A stretch of 64,000 nt of DNA from Ditylenchus dipsaci (lineage: Eukaryota > Nematoda > Chromadorea > Rhabditida > Anguinidae): contig SADC01001294.1 in assembly GCA_004194705.1 (NCBI GenBank), positions 1-64,000 on the forward strand, read 5' to 3'. A program made the translations under genes and the position numbers. Shown here in pieces: positions 1 to 11,811 of the stretch. The number at the start of each line of letters is the position of its first letter. Position 1 is the first letter of the stretch. The notes beneath the pieces were generated by a model. It did no database searches, had not been told where the DNA came from, and saw only the letters and a list, made by a program, of their open reading frames with translations.

Positions 1-1385
1 ATTACTGCCGATTCAGCAAGAGCTAAACTTTTGGAGTATATGAAAGTTGTAAATGACACACCTGGTTGTCAACTATTAGACACTGACTCGAGTAATTTTT
101 CAAACACCTAAAGATCAACCCAATAAGGAGGAAGTTATCTAGGTGAGATGACTCCGAATTATCAAACTATACAATTGAGAATTGTGCCGACCAAAAATAT
201 GGATTGAAATGAAAGATTCAAAATTAGTAAAGACGGTACCAAAGTACGAGGAATAACACTGGATCGAAAACATTCCATTTTTACGTATGAATCTTTCAAA
301 AGAAAGTACTAGGCAAGACTCTCTATAATATCGGATATAAACAGGATCCTTACAGATAAGAAATCCAAGTAATATCTAAGAAGCAGTCTAAAAAGTATTC
401 TCCTTGTAATAGAAAAGGTTATCGATCAACTACAAGATTCTACCTTTTGGTTATGAATAATTCATATTATTATAACAAAAAATTAAGAAAAAAAATAAAA
501 AATTTATATGACCCTTGATCAGTTAACGTATTTCAGTGCATGGACTGGCTTTCTAATATAGCATTGTAAATACGACGGTTCTCAAAAAAGCTAGAATTTT
601 AATCAAGCTAATTTTTCAATAACTGTTCTGAACTTAGAGACCTTAAGTCTGGGGGTAGCTAGTCTGGATATTTGTTTCATTGTTATAAATATATTGGTAT
701 AATTGCTTAAATAGACAGAATTTAGCTTTGGCTTCAGAAAATTTTAGACTTTTTGCTATAGCCTTAGGCTTGTCGAGTTGTTTATGTTACTGAACAAATA
801 TTACAATAAAAAACAATTTTTAGGCTTTTACACTTTAGATAGTTTAATTAATAATGCATCATTTAAAGATTCCTTCCTAAAATACTCTTTCACATTTCTT
901 TTTTTGCATATTTTCTTCAACCTTATAAAATAATAAAATAGTGTATACTCGACAACTTTGTTTCTTCAGGTGAGGTTTTCTCTGCACGGTTTCCATTAGG
1001 ACAGAATAGGTTTTCTTTAGGCTATGGCTAATACTCTTTTTGCTAGGAACTTACCGCTACCCGGCCAAAAAGGGGGTACTAGACTACTTATGAGATATTT
1101 TATGTATCTAGCAGTCTTAATGAACATATCTGAAATTTGAGTAGTTTTAGTGGCTGAATTTTTTTGACTAGCTAGAGACCTCCATGATTCAAGTGGACCA
1201 CCTAAATAAACCAGGTGGACAACAACATGAGAAAATAAGGGCGATTAGGTGATAAATTGACAAAAATGTTATAAAAATTAATGCATAACAACTACAATAT
1301 TACCCTTTCTGCAAAAATACAAACTAAGGATAATCTTGTTCATGGAGTGAATGGACAGACTGAACAGGAGATAAAAAATGTAATT
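1..1385. other. gene-free AT-rich stretch
   Basis: No exon, RNA gene or inverted repeat that I can support. The longest open frames lack coding character. The stretch lies beyond the 3' end of the minus-strand secreted-protein gene. Confidence 0.5.
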
Positions 1386-1530
1386 GGAGGCGAATTGTCC
1401 GGGAGGCGAATTGTCCCGGGAGGCGAATTATCCCGGAGGCGAATTGTCCTGGAGGCGAATTGTCCTGGAGGCGAATTGTCCCGGGAGGCGAATCGGCCCG
1501 GAGGCGAATTGTCCTGGAGGCGAATTGTCC
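1386..1530 (+). repeat. minisatellite, 15-17 bp unit
   Basis: About nine tandem copies of GGAGGCGAATTGTCC, separated by zero to two extra C/G bases and with a few substitutions. Open frames on both strands are a by-product of the repeat. It lies about 120 bp beyond the polyadenylation signal of the neighbouring gene. Confidence 0.9.
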
Positions 1531-1646
1531 GTGTCCCAAAAAGAAACCCTCATTTTACACTAGCGCCGGTAATTTTTCGCAGCTAAAGTTTTTTTATAAA
1601 AACATTCTTTCTTTTTGCGCTATACCGTACTTATACAACTAAATCT

Positions 1647-1652
1647 TTATTT
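1647..1652 (-). terminator. polyadenylation signal AATAAA
   Basis: AATAAA on the minus strand, about 113 bp past the stop codon of the Ala/Gln/Pro-rich gene. It fits that gene's 3' end. Confidence 0.5.
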
Positions 1653-1764
1653 CTTCAATACTAAACTAACAAAAAATGTTCAGGAATCGCAATAATAAAT
1701 ACAATCGATTGATTTTTTCTAGAGTCATAAGAATTAAAGGTAATAAGGTGTTCAAAAGCCAAAT

Positions 1765-4700
1765 TCATTCCTCAGCCTTCTCCAAGTAGATTTCCTGGTT
1801 GTTGTTGAAGAAATCTTGGTTGCAAGGAGTAGCAACTGGAGCCTGGTTGCAAGCGGAGGCAGCAGCCGCAGCAACTGGGGCAGTATTCTGCACAGCTGAT
1901 GTGCTCTGAATAGCCGGCATCACAGTTGGGTTTTTTGCATAGGCAGCAAATGCTTCATACTTTGCGTTGGCCTCACTGGCGGCCTGCCTAGCCTAAATTT
2001 GTTTTTTTAATAGTTACTTTGTTCAATTTCTATTTTTGTCTTTTGTGGTATCCGCATATTCTTGGTGGTGAAATTTTCTTTGTCCCAGGTCGCCTTTCCA
2101 GGATGCCAGTTAGTATACACTTGAAAACAGTATTTAGCAGACTGCATCCCTATCTAACAAAAAAAAGCTTTGACAAAACTACACGCCCCTCCCACCGGAC
2201 GCTGGCCTAGTTTAGAGACAGAAACGGGTGGGAGCCCCTACCCGCCCGAGCCGATTCTGGGCCAAAACCCCGATCTGAAACCTCGCCCGAAATTTCCTCA
2301 AAACCCTGACCCTAAATTTGTATAAGACCCCGAATTTTCGGTGGCCCGATTCATCCAAGTAAAAGCTCAAAATGATACCGTTTTCGTGGTTTTTTTAGTT
2401 CATTCGTTTTTTTGTTGTTCATTAGTCTTTAGGATGTTTTGTACGCACTCTTTTGTGTGCATTTGTGTTCTACTTAGTCAGTTATTTGAGATGAGCATCA
2501 TTTGCAATATCGAGCTGATCACGCATTTTATATTGATTTGAGAATAGTGTTTAAACGTCTCCTAAGTAAATTTTATACGCTAAAAGTCTATTTTTTGACA
2601 CTTTCCTACATAAAAAAATCTTGGTAAAGATTTGGACCAAAATATGACTTATGACAAAAAATAAATATTTTAGTCAAATTTTGGTCAATTTTTTCTTACA
2701 GAAATTAATTTTTATGTACGAAAATGTCAGAAAATAGCTCGTCAAAAAATACCTTGGCCGGAAAATTTCCTCCAAAAATTTTCTTGAAATTTTTGTCATT
2801 GAACAACGTTAGTTTTTTTAGTTCGGCTGCACAAAAGAAGTCCGATGGTGCAACTTAAGTTTAATATTTTTAATGATATCTTGATCCTTGATTGAAAGTT
2901 TTGATAAACAACCCTACTGAAATAAAAAAAGTTTACATCGTTTAATGCCTGCTGCGCTTCTGCAAGATCCATGTCAGCGTTGGTTGATGCTTCGATTGCT
3001 CTTAGCTGCATTTTTTGTTTGGTGTGGGCAATGCTCTCCTTAACTTTCTTCATGGCATCTTTGGATACAAGAGCTGCGTTGTATTTAATCAAGGCTGCAT
3101 GCAACTGTGCTTTTTCAGATTGGGCTGAAAACAAAACAAATGAGATTGTTGGGATTAGTACGTAAAAGAATGTTGGAAGAATAAGCACGATCAGATACAA
3201 ATACTGACCGGATACAGTGCCAAATTTGCCTTGATCCCCCATTTTTATTTATTTTTAAACTTTTGCTGACAAAAAACTGTATCCGGTCGGTGGTCAGTCG
3301 TTTTCCGATATAGAAGTTAATAAGGAATTCGATTTTCCTGATTTTTTTTCAAAAATTAAACAAAGAACTGGTAAACTCGAAATCCTCGAGACTATTTCCA
3401 ATATAATGAATCACTATATTGATACTCGACCATAGATGGAGCCGGGAGAGAAAGGGGCTAACAGGGATTTAGACTCCATCAATTTGTTTGAAAAAATTGA
3501 AAAAAGGCAATTTAAAAGTGGAAAACGGTGTGGGTGACCTCAGGGTGGAGGCTTAAGCCATTGATTCTGGAAAAAATTTCTGGCTACATTTTCATATAAA
3601 TTCGTTTCACCTTTAGCCTTTGCATCTTGCATAGCCTGTTTGTACGCCTTCTCGTCTTGCTGAGCCACAGGAGCAGTTGTTGGTTGTGCAGCAGGATTTG
3701 CGTTAGTAGCTGGAGCAGTAGCGGCAGGAGTGTTGGCAACGTTGTTTTGGGCGTTAGTGGCTGCAGCTTGAGCCACCACTGTTTTGCTCACCAATCGGTA
3801 TTTTTGGTACAGCTGTTGGGGCTGTGCAGCGTTGTTGTTTGCAGCAGCCGGAGCGGCCTATAAAAAAGATATTTGCTGTAAATAAATGGTACTTTTCTGT
3901 TATCCGGGAACATTACTTCTTCGATTCCCTTGCCATTTTTACCTTAATTACTTAACCATTTCGATTAAAGACAAAAATCGCTTTGATGAGCTTCTCGTAT
4001 GAATTGCTGATATAAACCAAAAACGTCAATTGAATAGTTAATGTTATGTTAGTAAATGAAATAAAATACTAGTTTACAAATGTTACCCGGATAACCGAAA
4101 AGTTTATATATCATCAGTCAGAAACCCAACAATTTTACATGTCTGAAGTGATTTTCAGCAACTTGATTAGAGTCCACCCAAAAGTGACCAAATGTATTCA
4201 ATATGTACTTTTTCGAAATCATTTTGAAAAAATGCTTTGTTGACAGCTAAATTTCATGATGCCAGCAAGCTTGTGCAAAATTTAAAGTTGGAATTGCAAC
4301 ATTGATATCAGAATTCGTAAATTAAGTCAAAAAATTGCTAAAAATTGAGAAGTCATGCAAAATGCGTCAATTTTTTTGTTGGGTGTAGCGTTTTTCGTGG
4401 CACCTCAATTTTCAGGGCGTTTTTAATTTGCAATTTTCAAAGCATTCTAAAAGAAATTTAGAAATTCTGATATTGATGTTCTTAATCCAACTTTTAATTC
4501 GGCACAAGTCTCGTTCTCAACAACAAAGCAAGGTTCAAAAACGACATTTTAAAAAGACATATTAGGTCACTCCCGGGATCTTCTGTTATCCAGATAATGG
4601 GCACCTGTAAAAAAAGTGACTGTTTTATGCGCTGATAATGCATTTATCAATGTATCAAACTGACTCCCACGACTTTACCAAACGAGAACCGGACGAGATG

Positions 4701-7700
4701 ATAGATAAATGCAAAGTAAAACATAGGCATGTTGTCTTAGAGACATTAAAAGTAAGCGCAGATTCAAGCCCTGTATTAGGCACATTTTTTCACTTTTTGG
4801 AAAGGCTTACATAAAAGAAAATACGGTATGGCAAAAACCAAAAATTTTACATTTCCGAAGTGAGTTTCAATAATTTCCTTTGTGACTTTAAATTTTTCGT
4901 TTGAAATATTCCCCCCCTTCTCTAATTTTCTCCCTTTGTCGAACCGATCCATGATTAAAAACACCCGCGAGGCAAGAATTGTAGAAAATACGGGATGGGT
5001 CCAGGATTGTTTAAGCGCCGGCTAGACAACGGAGCCCGGCGCTTAAACAATCCTGGATGGGTTCATCTTTTTTCAATCTACTTACAGCTGCATTATTGCC
5101 ACCATATTGCTGTGACTGTGCGTTAACTGGCTGCAGCAAGTAGACAGTCTGCTGTTGTGCCACTTCTTGCTGAGCTGGCTGAACATATTCTTGTTGACTA
5201 GCTGGCATAGGTGATTGCTGTTGACCAATCGACTGTGCAGACTGTATTTGCTGGGTCTGAACCTGTGGCTCCAACTGTCTGGCTGCGGCTTGAGCCTGTT
5301 CAAACTCTGTTTCTGCCACCTGAGCTTGGGCTTGTGGGCTGTGTTTACATTCTGGGTCTGGTCAGCTACAAATTGTTGTTGGGCTTGAGCTGGGGCAGTG
5401 GGTTGGCTGTTCTCAGCTTGCTGCTGGTTGTTGTTTTGGCCGAAGTTCTGGCCCTGAGCTGGCTGTGCTGCAAAAGCCTGGTTGGCTTGGACCTGCTGGC
5501 TCTGGAACTTATTGGCTTGTCCAAAGTTTGGATTTGAGTTTGCTGAGCTTGAGCGGGGAGCTGGGGGAACACTTGAGGCTGAGATGGCAGAAAGTAGGTC
5601 TGGGCCTGAGCTGGTTGCTGTGGTTGAGGGTAAAACTGGTTGTTGGCTTGGTCAAACTGATATTGGCTGTTGTGCTGTTGGGCAGGGGCTTGGTAGTTGA
5701 GTTTCTGAGCAGGCTGAGCTATGGTATGACCAGACGCTGCCTGTGCTGGAACAAAGTTCTGAGCTGGAGCAGCTTGAGCTGGGGCAAAGTTCTGGGCTGG
5801 CGCAGCTTGGGCTGGGCGAAGTTCTGGGCTGGGGCAGCTTGGCTGGAGCAAAGTTTTGAGCTGGGGCTGCCTGTGCTGGAGCAAAGTTCTGAGCTGGGCT
5901 GCCTGTGCTGCAGCAAAGTTCTGAGCTGGAGCTGCCTGTGCTGGAGCAAAGGTCTGAGCTGGAGCTGCCTGTGCTGGAGCAAAGGTCTGAGCTGGGGCTG
6001 CCTGTGCTGGAGCAAAGTTCTGAGCTGGAGCTGCCTGTGCTGGAGCAAAGGTCTGAGTTGGGGCTGCCTGTGCTGGAGCAAAGTTCTGAGCTGGAGCTGC
6101 CTGTGCTGGAGCAAAGTTCTGAGCTGGAGCAGCTTGAGCTGGAGCAAAGTTCTGGACTGGCGCTGCCTGTGCTGGAGCAAAGTTCTGAGCTGGAGCAGCT
6201 TGAGCTGGAGCAAAGTTCTGGACTGGCGCTGCCTGTGCTGGAGCAAAGTTCTGAGCTGGAGCAGCTTGAGCTGGGGCAAAGTTCTGGGCTGGCGCAGCTT
6301 GGGCTGGGGCGAAGTTCTGGGCTGGGGCAGCTTGGGCTGGAGCAAAGTTCTGGTTTTGGGCTGATCGCTGCTGCTGAAATTCAAGCTGTTATTTTTAGTT
6401 TTGGCCATTTCTAACAAATTTTTTTTTGGCCGCTTTTGGTTCTATATCGGTTTTTTAGGAATAATTTCAAGTCAGCTACTGCTCAATCCGTAGCTCGTTC
6501 CACTTGCTGCAAAACGGGTAGTAACTGGTGGTAGAGGTGGTAAAATGGAAACTGTAAAAACTAAACCCTTAAAAATTCATTTTGTTTTACCATTTTATTC
6601 ATGTTTTTTTCGATTAGCTGAATACAAAAATCATGCTTTTTGCGCTTGGATTGACTAAAAAGATTAAAAATTTTCTGATCCCTTCGTTAGGCTAGCAAAA
6701 GATCGCGGGTGAAGATTCACGGGGAATTTTTGATTTTCCCTCTAAAAACCACTTTTCAGAAATTCGCAATTTCGACACTAAAATGGCCATAACTTTATGT
6801 AGAGATGGCATTCAGCTGAATAGTCATATCGACAAGAAAGAATGGAATCTGACGGTTCTCTTGGCTTACAATACACCAATAGCTTGCTACAAAATCATGG
6901 CAAAAGTAATGTCTAAGTCGTAACACAAATTTCCTATAACTTTGTACTAGCCCAGAAAATCCTTTATTATGACACCGAATTCATGTTCAGGGTAGTTGAT
7001 TTGCTTATGAAAATGCAATTAAAATGAGAAAATCACTGTCGAATTTTGAATCTCGCTCAAGGCAAAAAATGATTTTCAAAATTGGATATTTATTATCTCG
7101 AGCAAAATTCAAAATTTGACAGTGATTTTGTTATTTTAATGGCAAGTTCATATGCAAATTACACCACGCTGAACTCGAATCCGGTGTCAGAAAAAATGGG
7201 TTACTTAGCGAGTACAAATTTATTGGAAATTTATGTTACTACTTAGACATTCCTTTTGCCCATTTTGTCATAATTTCATAACAAGCTGTAGGTGTATTCA
7301 AAACCAAAAGAACCGTCAGATTCTGGTCTTTTTTCGATCCGATCATTTAGCTGAATACCATCTCTACCCAAAGTTACGACTATTTTAGTGTCAAAATTGC
7401 GGATTTCTAAAAATTGTCTTTGTGAAGGAAAATCGAAAATTCCCTGTGAAATTGTAATCATTTAGAGATGAGTTTTTGCGCAATAGATAGTCCTGATCAC
7501 ACCCTGAATTTATAACAGAGTTGAGTGTTCGATTATTCAGATATTTGAAAAATATTTTAAAGAGGTAATTAATTTAAAAAAAAACTACTGGAATTCTTTT
7601 TTTGCCTCGCCCTATACACTGATTTGATCTCGAAAAATCTAACCTGTTGTTGGTTGTTCAAGACCATGGCTGCATTCTGCTGCTGTTGAGGTGGATTCTT

Positions 7701-7814
7701 CTTGTAGGCCTTGTTTTCTCCGCCATATTGTAGGTTGGTTGGCTGGGCAGGTTTGCCACTTGCCACCACGGCTAGGGTGACGACACCTAGGAATAGGACT
7801 GACGAGAACTTCAT
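1765..7814 (-). CDS. secreted Ala/Gln/Pro-rich repeat protein, 5 exons
   Basis: Exons on the minus strand: 7814-7644, 6373-5086, 3857-3611, 3124-2937, 1992-1765; all introns are GT-AG and all phases agree. The product would be about 708 residues. Exon 1 starts MKFSSVLFLGVVTLAVVASG, a clear signal peptide, then a Gln-rich stretch. Exon 2 holds about 18 copies of an 11-residue unit (NFAPAQAAPAQ), then Gln-rich sequence. Exons 4-5 look helical (Ala/Lys/Glu-rich, coiled-coil-like), then a short Cys/Asn-rich tail ending near EIYLEKAEE. Exon 2 reads in frame only if five single bases are missing (near 5897, 5842, 5816, between 5510 and 5570, and near 5336); its length plus 5 is exactly divisible by 3. 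I recognise no family. An extracellular structural role (cuticle, eggshell, silk or cement) is inference from composition only. Confidence 0.8.
5000..5057 (-). ncRNA. perfect 22-bp hairpin in intron (candidate small-RNA precursor or tiny inverted repeat)
   Basis: Positions 5000-5021 and 5036-5057 are exact reverse complements (22 bp) around a 14-nt loop. It sits 28 nt inside the intron that begins at 5085 of the secreted-protein gene. The perfect stem without bulges is more siRNA/MITE-like than a classic microRNA. No transcript evidence. Confidence 0.35.
5750..6345 (-). repeat. 33-bp coding tandem repeat in exon 2
   Basis: About 18 tandem 33-bp units, each encoding NFAPAQAAPAQ with small changes (V for A, T for N, A for P). 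The repeat creates long shadow frames on both strands. Three one-base deletions within about 85 bp (5897-5816) together keep the frame open. Confidence 0.9.
6700..7455. repeat. diverged palindrome filling intron 1
   Basis: The segment around 6720-6900 (acttttcagaaattcgcaat and onward) returns in reverse complement around 7270-7440, with further pairing around a centre near 7080. Arms are about 360 bp and noticeably diverged. It fills much of the intron between exons 1 and 2 of the secreted-protein gene and looks like an old fold-back element. Confidence 0.7.
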
Positions 7815-7855
7815 GACGAAATAGCGAAATGAAAATTACAGCTGGATGGGCACTA

Positions 7856-7863
7856 CTTAAATA
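7856..7863 (-). promoter_or_regulatory. TATA-like box
   Basis: Reads tatttaag on the minus strand, about 45 bp before the ATG at 7814. Position and sequence suit a core promoter of the secreted-protein gene. Confidence 0.45.
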
Positions 7864-7869
7864 GTCCAC

Positions 7870-8411
7870 CTGGCCAGTAACTCCGCCCTATCAATTGGGA
7901 TGGATAATTTAAGGGGAATCCCCAAGCAGGCACTTGATGAGTGCATTGTGCCTCAGGCAGATAGAAACACAAGGGTTGTATCAATGGCTGGATTTGTAAA
8001 TATGTCCATCAGTGAGCGGCAAACAACTTTGGCACAGGCAGCGATTGTAAACTAGTCTTTGTTTGATGTGTTTGTATGTACTTGGACTGAAAAAGATTGA
8101 GTGATAGTCTCTGTTGTAATAATTAATGCATAACCTAGAAATGATGGAAGAAAATGTTTTGGTGTTGATTAAAAAAAGCAAAAACTAAATACCCTATTTG
8201 CTCTATTAATTCACCTCTACAAAAAGGACAAATTGTACTTTTATTTTAAAAAGCCTGGATAGCTTATGAAAAGTGCCCAGAAAAATAGAAAAAAAACCGA
8301 ATTTGAAAGAGTATGATCCGAAGAGTATCGTGCATTTGGTCTTTTAAGATGTTTTTATAAAACCAAACTTTTAAAAGTTTCATAAAAGAAATAAATTTTT
8401 GGTTTTACAGG
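7870..8411. other. upstream flank without recognisable gene
   Basis: Lies between the TATA-like box and a hAT-like element. No coding or structured feature seen; upstream control sites for the secreted-protein gene could be here. Confidence 0.4.
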
Positions 8412-8579
8412 GTATAGACTAGGGTGGGAACTCCGAATATTCGGGCGAATATTCGCGCGAATATTCGCAAGCAATGTTCGCGATAAAAGAAATTTTGCGA
8501 ACATTCAAACAGCTGTAGTAAGTCAATAGTAGTTGATGTCTTTTAATTTGATGTCTCGACCCCTCACGATTTTCCGAAG

Positions 8580-8670
8580 CGGCACCGACCCCTACCGATT
8601 TTCCGCACCGGCACCGCACCAGGCACCGGCCGGTGCGGTGCCGGTGCGGAGGTGCTGCACCGCCGCACCG
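8580..8670. repeat. palindromic GGTGCGGTGCC array
   Basis: Dense overlapping copies of GCACCGGC/GCCGGTGC words that can fold on themselves, inside the larger hAT-like element. Probably the end of another, truncated element. Confidence 0.55.
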
Positions 8671-9439
8671 GCCACATAAAATAAGTAAGCCAGAGAGCAA
8701 GAACCAGAGCAAAAAATTGCGAAAATACATCACTGATGAGTACCAACACCTGGGTGTTTCCGGTGGTTTGAAGTGTTGGAGTAGTTTTGGATGGTTTCGG
8801 CTTAATTTGTGACATTTTTCTTTTGCATCTTGACAACCCCTTTCGAAGCACCCACAATATCGAAAGAGCAATTCAAACGTATTTGAAGTTAGATTAGACT
8901 TCCACCAAGCACAATGTAGCGCTAATTTAAACGAAATTTTGTAAAAAAAACATGAAATTAAAAAAGGTGTTTTATCGGGCGTGAAATGATATGGAAGTGA
9001 AATGACTGGGGTGAAATAATACGGGGGTAACATACATCAGTACAGCGGCGTAATAAAAAAGACCCAACAAAAAATATAGGATAAAAAATATGCAAGAGGC
9101 CCGACTGATTCGATGGGACAAAAACAAATGAGTTTCAACAATGACAAAAAAAAATTCGACCGAAAATCGACTTTTTGCCTTGGGGGACCAAGATAAGCCA
9201 ACCTGAAAGGGTACGCCGGTCTATTCGAGAAGGAGCGCACGTCAAACGCCGAAGAGGAAGAAGACGGAAGTGAAACAGAAATGGTAGATAAACAAAATTT
9301 TGCCGATAATGATTTATTCCTCGATGATTATGATTGAACCGCCATGATATGTATTATAGTTGTCAATGAAGTTGGTTTGTGTATAAATTCAAGGATTTAT
9401 GCAATTTTTGATCAATTACCGATATAAAATCATAATTAG

Positions 9440-9525
9440 CCGGTTTTTGGCTAATTATGGATAATTATCCGGATAATTATCCAGATAATTATCCGATTTT
9501 TAATTACCCGGCTAATTAAGCAACT
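9440..9525. repeat. palindromic GGATAATTATCC array
   Basis: Several copies of GGATAATTATCC, which is its own reverse complement, between AATTAGCCGG-type ends. Another element relic with a private palindromic word. Confidence 0.6.
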
Positions 9526-9526
9526 C

Positions 9527-9753
9527 TAGGGCATTCTCACCTGTTTGAATTTGTCCCCGCCAATTAAATTTTTTTTCTGAATCATTGAACTTCCGGATTT
9601 TTTATTTGTTTTCTAACAAAACTACACCTAAAATTAAATTCTAGACCTTGTTTTGTTAGAAACCAAGCCGAAAAATCCGTACAGAAGTCCAATAATTCGA
9701 AAAAAAAATTGAGTTGGCGGGGACAAATTTAAACAGGTGAGCATGCCCTTTAA
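9527..9753. mobile_element. TTAA-type MITE
   Basis: Inverted ends starting GGGCATTCTCACCTGTTT and containing TTGTCCCCGCCAA; the core has a second inverted pair (TTTTGTTAGAAACCAAG type). The right flank has TTAA; the left TTAA is lost. Same family as copies at 30119, 35904 and 54118. Confidence 0.7.
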
Positions 9754-10215
9754 GTTGAGCTACATATGAATGACATTTAATGTAACCCTCAGTTTACTGA
9801 ACTTAAGCTAAATTTTTGTGGAATCCGAATGGCACCTAAAGTTGGATGGTCGTCATAAAAAAATGAACCGACCCCAAGGTAAAAAAAAGTTCCGAAATTT
9901 TTGAATTGGTGATGTAAATTAAAGCCAGTCGTTAGCTCGTTGATAAAAAAGCGTGTTGGTCAGAACACGCTGATACATTGTTTTTGAATGTTGATTGAAT
10001 TTATTTTATTGTCAATGAAGCTAATTGGAATGTGTTTTAGTGCCGGTTGTGATTATTTAAGCATTTCATTTACTGTTTTTCTTTTTCCTTTGTTCATAAG
10101 ACGACAGTTCGAATGTTCGCGAATATTCGCGAACATTCCGAATATTCGCGCGAATATTCGCGAATATTCGGGGCTATTTCAATATTCGCGCGAATTTCGC
10201 CACCCTAGTATAGAC

Positions 10216-11007
10216 GTTATGTACCTTTTGTCCAGATTTGGATAAAAGGTATATAACTACAACGCTCCGGTTTTACAGGTTATGCTTTTATTTTTCTCGA
10301 TTTTTCTTGTTTAGGAAGATCATCAGTATTCAGTTTTGTCCACCTTCAAGTTGTTTTTATCTAGTCGTCCAATCGACTTCCTCCATTGCGTCCACCTCTA
10401 CAGGGTGAGTCACAAAAACTGCTGCAATGTTTTAATTTTTTTGATTCAATTTCATTTTGATCTCTAATTTAAAAACGGCGCATAACCATATTATACACCA
10501 AAATGTGGCCAAGACTCTCAGCTGCATTTAAGTATATAACAAAGCTAAGCGCCGTTTGACAAAAAACACAATTTGAGCAAAAACACTCAACTTAAAAATT
10601 GCACCAGTTTTTGTGACTCACACTGTATAGTGGACAGTAAAATTTGTTTTTTTGGGCCAAAGAGAAATTCTTAGTTGTAAACCCCTGTCAAAGTGGCCAG
10701 CTTGATCAGTGTACGACTAGTCAATGTTTTTTTGAATTTTTATTTTTTATTTAGGAAAAGCACATATTTATGTAGAAATTTGTTCTGCTGCCACCTGGAA
10801 GCTAAATTTTTGTGGGAATCCGAATGGCACCTAAAGTTGGATGGTCGTCATAAAAAAATTATGTTACTCTAACTTTAGGTCATATGTCGGCAGCTAAGAA
10901 TCTTTATAAAATTTTATTTATTGATTCAGATCTCCGAGGAAATTTCGGCTGCTAAGTGGAATAAGAAAAAAGGACCAGTTTCGGAATTCACACCCCAGTC
11001 ATTTTCG
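10216..11007. other. gene-free stretch with a duplicated segment
   Basis: No exon recognised. About 60 bp at 10798-10858 repeats 9806-9866 almost exactly (gctaaatttttgtg then gaatccgaatggcac). A short inverted pair surrounds 10405-10620 (gagtcacaaaaactg at both ends). Confidence 0.5.
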
Positions 11008-11015
11008 GTATACAC

Positions 11016-11218
11016 CAGGGTACGTAACTCAAAATTTTGAAAAAGTACACTGGCCAAAAAGTACAATTTGGTCATTTTTCGTCACAAAGTGCCATTTTTC
11101 CAATGCTTATTGATTTTTGAGCACCAAAAAAGATTTTGACTAAGAACTTCAAAAATAAAAAAGATTTAGGATGTCAAAAAAGTAGAAATCTTTTTAAAAA
11201 GTACAGTTACGTTCCCTG
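11016..11218. mobile_element. hAT-like MITE, 203 bp
   Basis: Flanked by the 8-bp duplication GTATACAC (11008-11015, 11219-11226). Inverted ends begin CAGGGTACGTAAC / CAGGGAACGTAAC. The CAGGG start plus 8-bp duplication is typical of hAT. No coding sequence. Confidence 0.85.
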
Positions 11219-11493
11219 GTATACACACCCCAGTGAATTTCGGTATACACACCCCGGTCAAAATACTTAATTACACACACATCATCCAAATAATAGCAGC
11301 ACAGAAATAAACTAAACCACATGCTTTATATCTGATAATCTATTTCGTCTATAGATAGCCACAGATTTGTCGTCGAATTGGACGTAACACTTGAAACAAA
11401 ATTTTAATGAAAAACTTTTTTGAATTGACGCTAATTTCCTGGCGAGATTGCTGGACTTTTTAACCTCTATCTTTGTAGGATCATATTTAATTG

Positions 11494-11755
11494 TTGCCCC
11501 TAAAGTCTGGATTCTTGCCCCTTTTTAATTTTTTCATGCCCCTTTTTTAAATTTCAAATAATATAACTGAAATCTTGCCCATTTTCAGTCAAAATCGGGT
11601 TAATCACTCTGATTTGTGGCGTTCGAGCAAAATCGAAGCAATTCACCCGATTTTGATTAAAATGGGCAAGATTTCAGGTTTTTTTTTGAAATTTGAAAAA
11701 GGGCCAAGAAAAAATTAAAAAGGGGCAAGAATTCAGAGTTTAGGGCGACAATTCA
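11494..11755. repeat. palindromic element, about 260 bp
   Basis: The left arm (gcccctaaagtctggattct onward) is repeated in reverse complement on the right (tcagagtttagggcgaca); the centre lies near 11620. Probably a fold-back MITE; no clear duplication seen. Confidence 0.65.
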
Positions 11756-11811
11756 GTTACGTCCATCTTTATATAGTATTATAAATAAAGTGGCTAGTAG
11801 TCCCAGGAGGG

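Larger units (their letters stand above)
8420..10207. mobile_element. hAT-like non-autonomous element (GAATATTCGCG family)
   Basis: Flanked by the 8-bp duplication GTATAGAC (8412-8419 and 10208-10215). Ends are TAGGGTGG inverted repeats. Both ends carry arrays of the self-complementary words CGAATATTCG and GAATATTCGCG (8436-8470 and 10108-10195). Frame 9245-9337 (+) ends in an acidic tail (DNDLFLDDYD, stop), the likely relic of a transposase C-terminus. Other elements are nested inside. Confidence 0.85.

Noticed and set aside
3540..3610. Continuation of secreted-protein exon 3 to a stop at 3540
   Set aside because: The donor at 3610 gives a phase that joins exon 4 exactly; the read-through is intron.
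5465..6414. Long plus-strand frames rich in Leu/Ser/Cys/Trp over 5465-6364 and 5905-6414
   Set aside because: They are antisense shadows of the 33-bp coding repeat; the minus strand has signal peptide, splice sites and matching phases.
5719..6417. Minus-strand Arg/Gln/Leu-rich frame through the repeat
   Set aside because: It is the same repeat read in a different frame; the NFAPAQ frame agrees with the acceptor at 6373 and exon phase.
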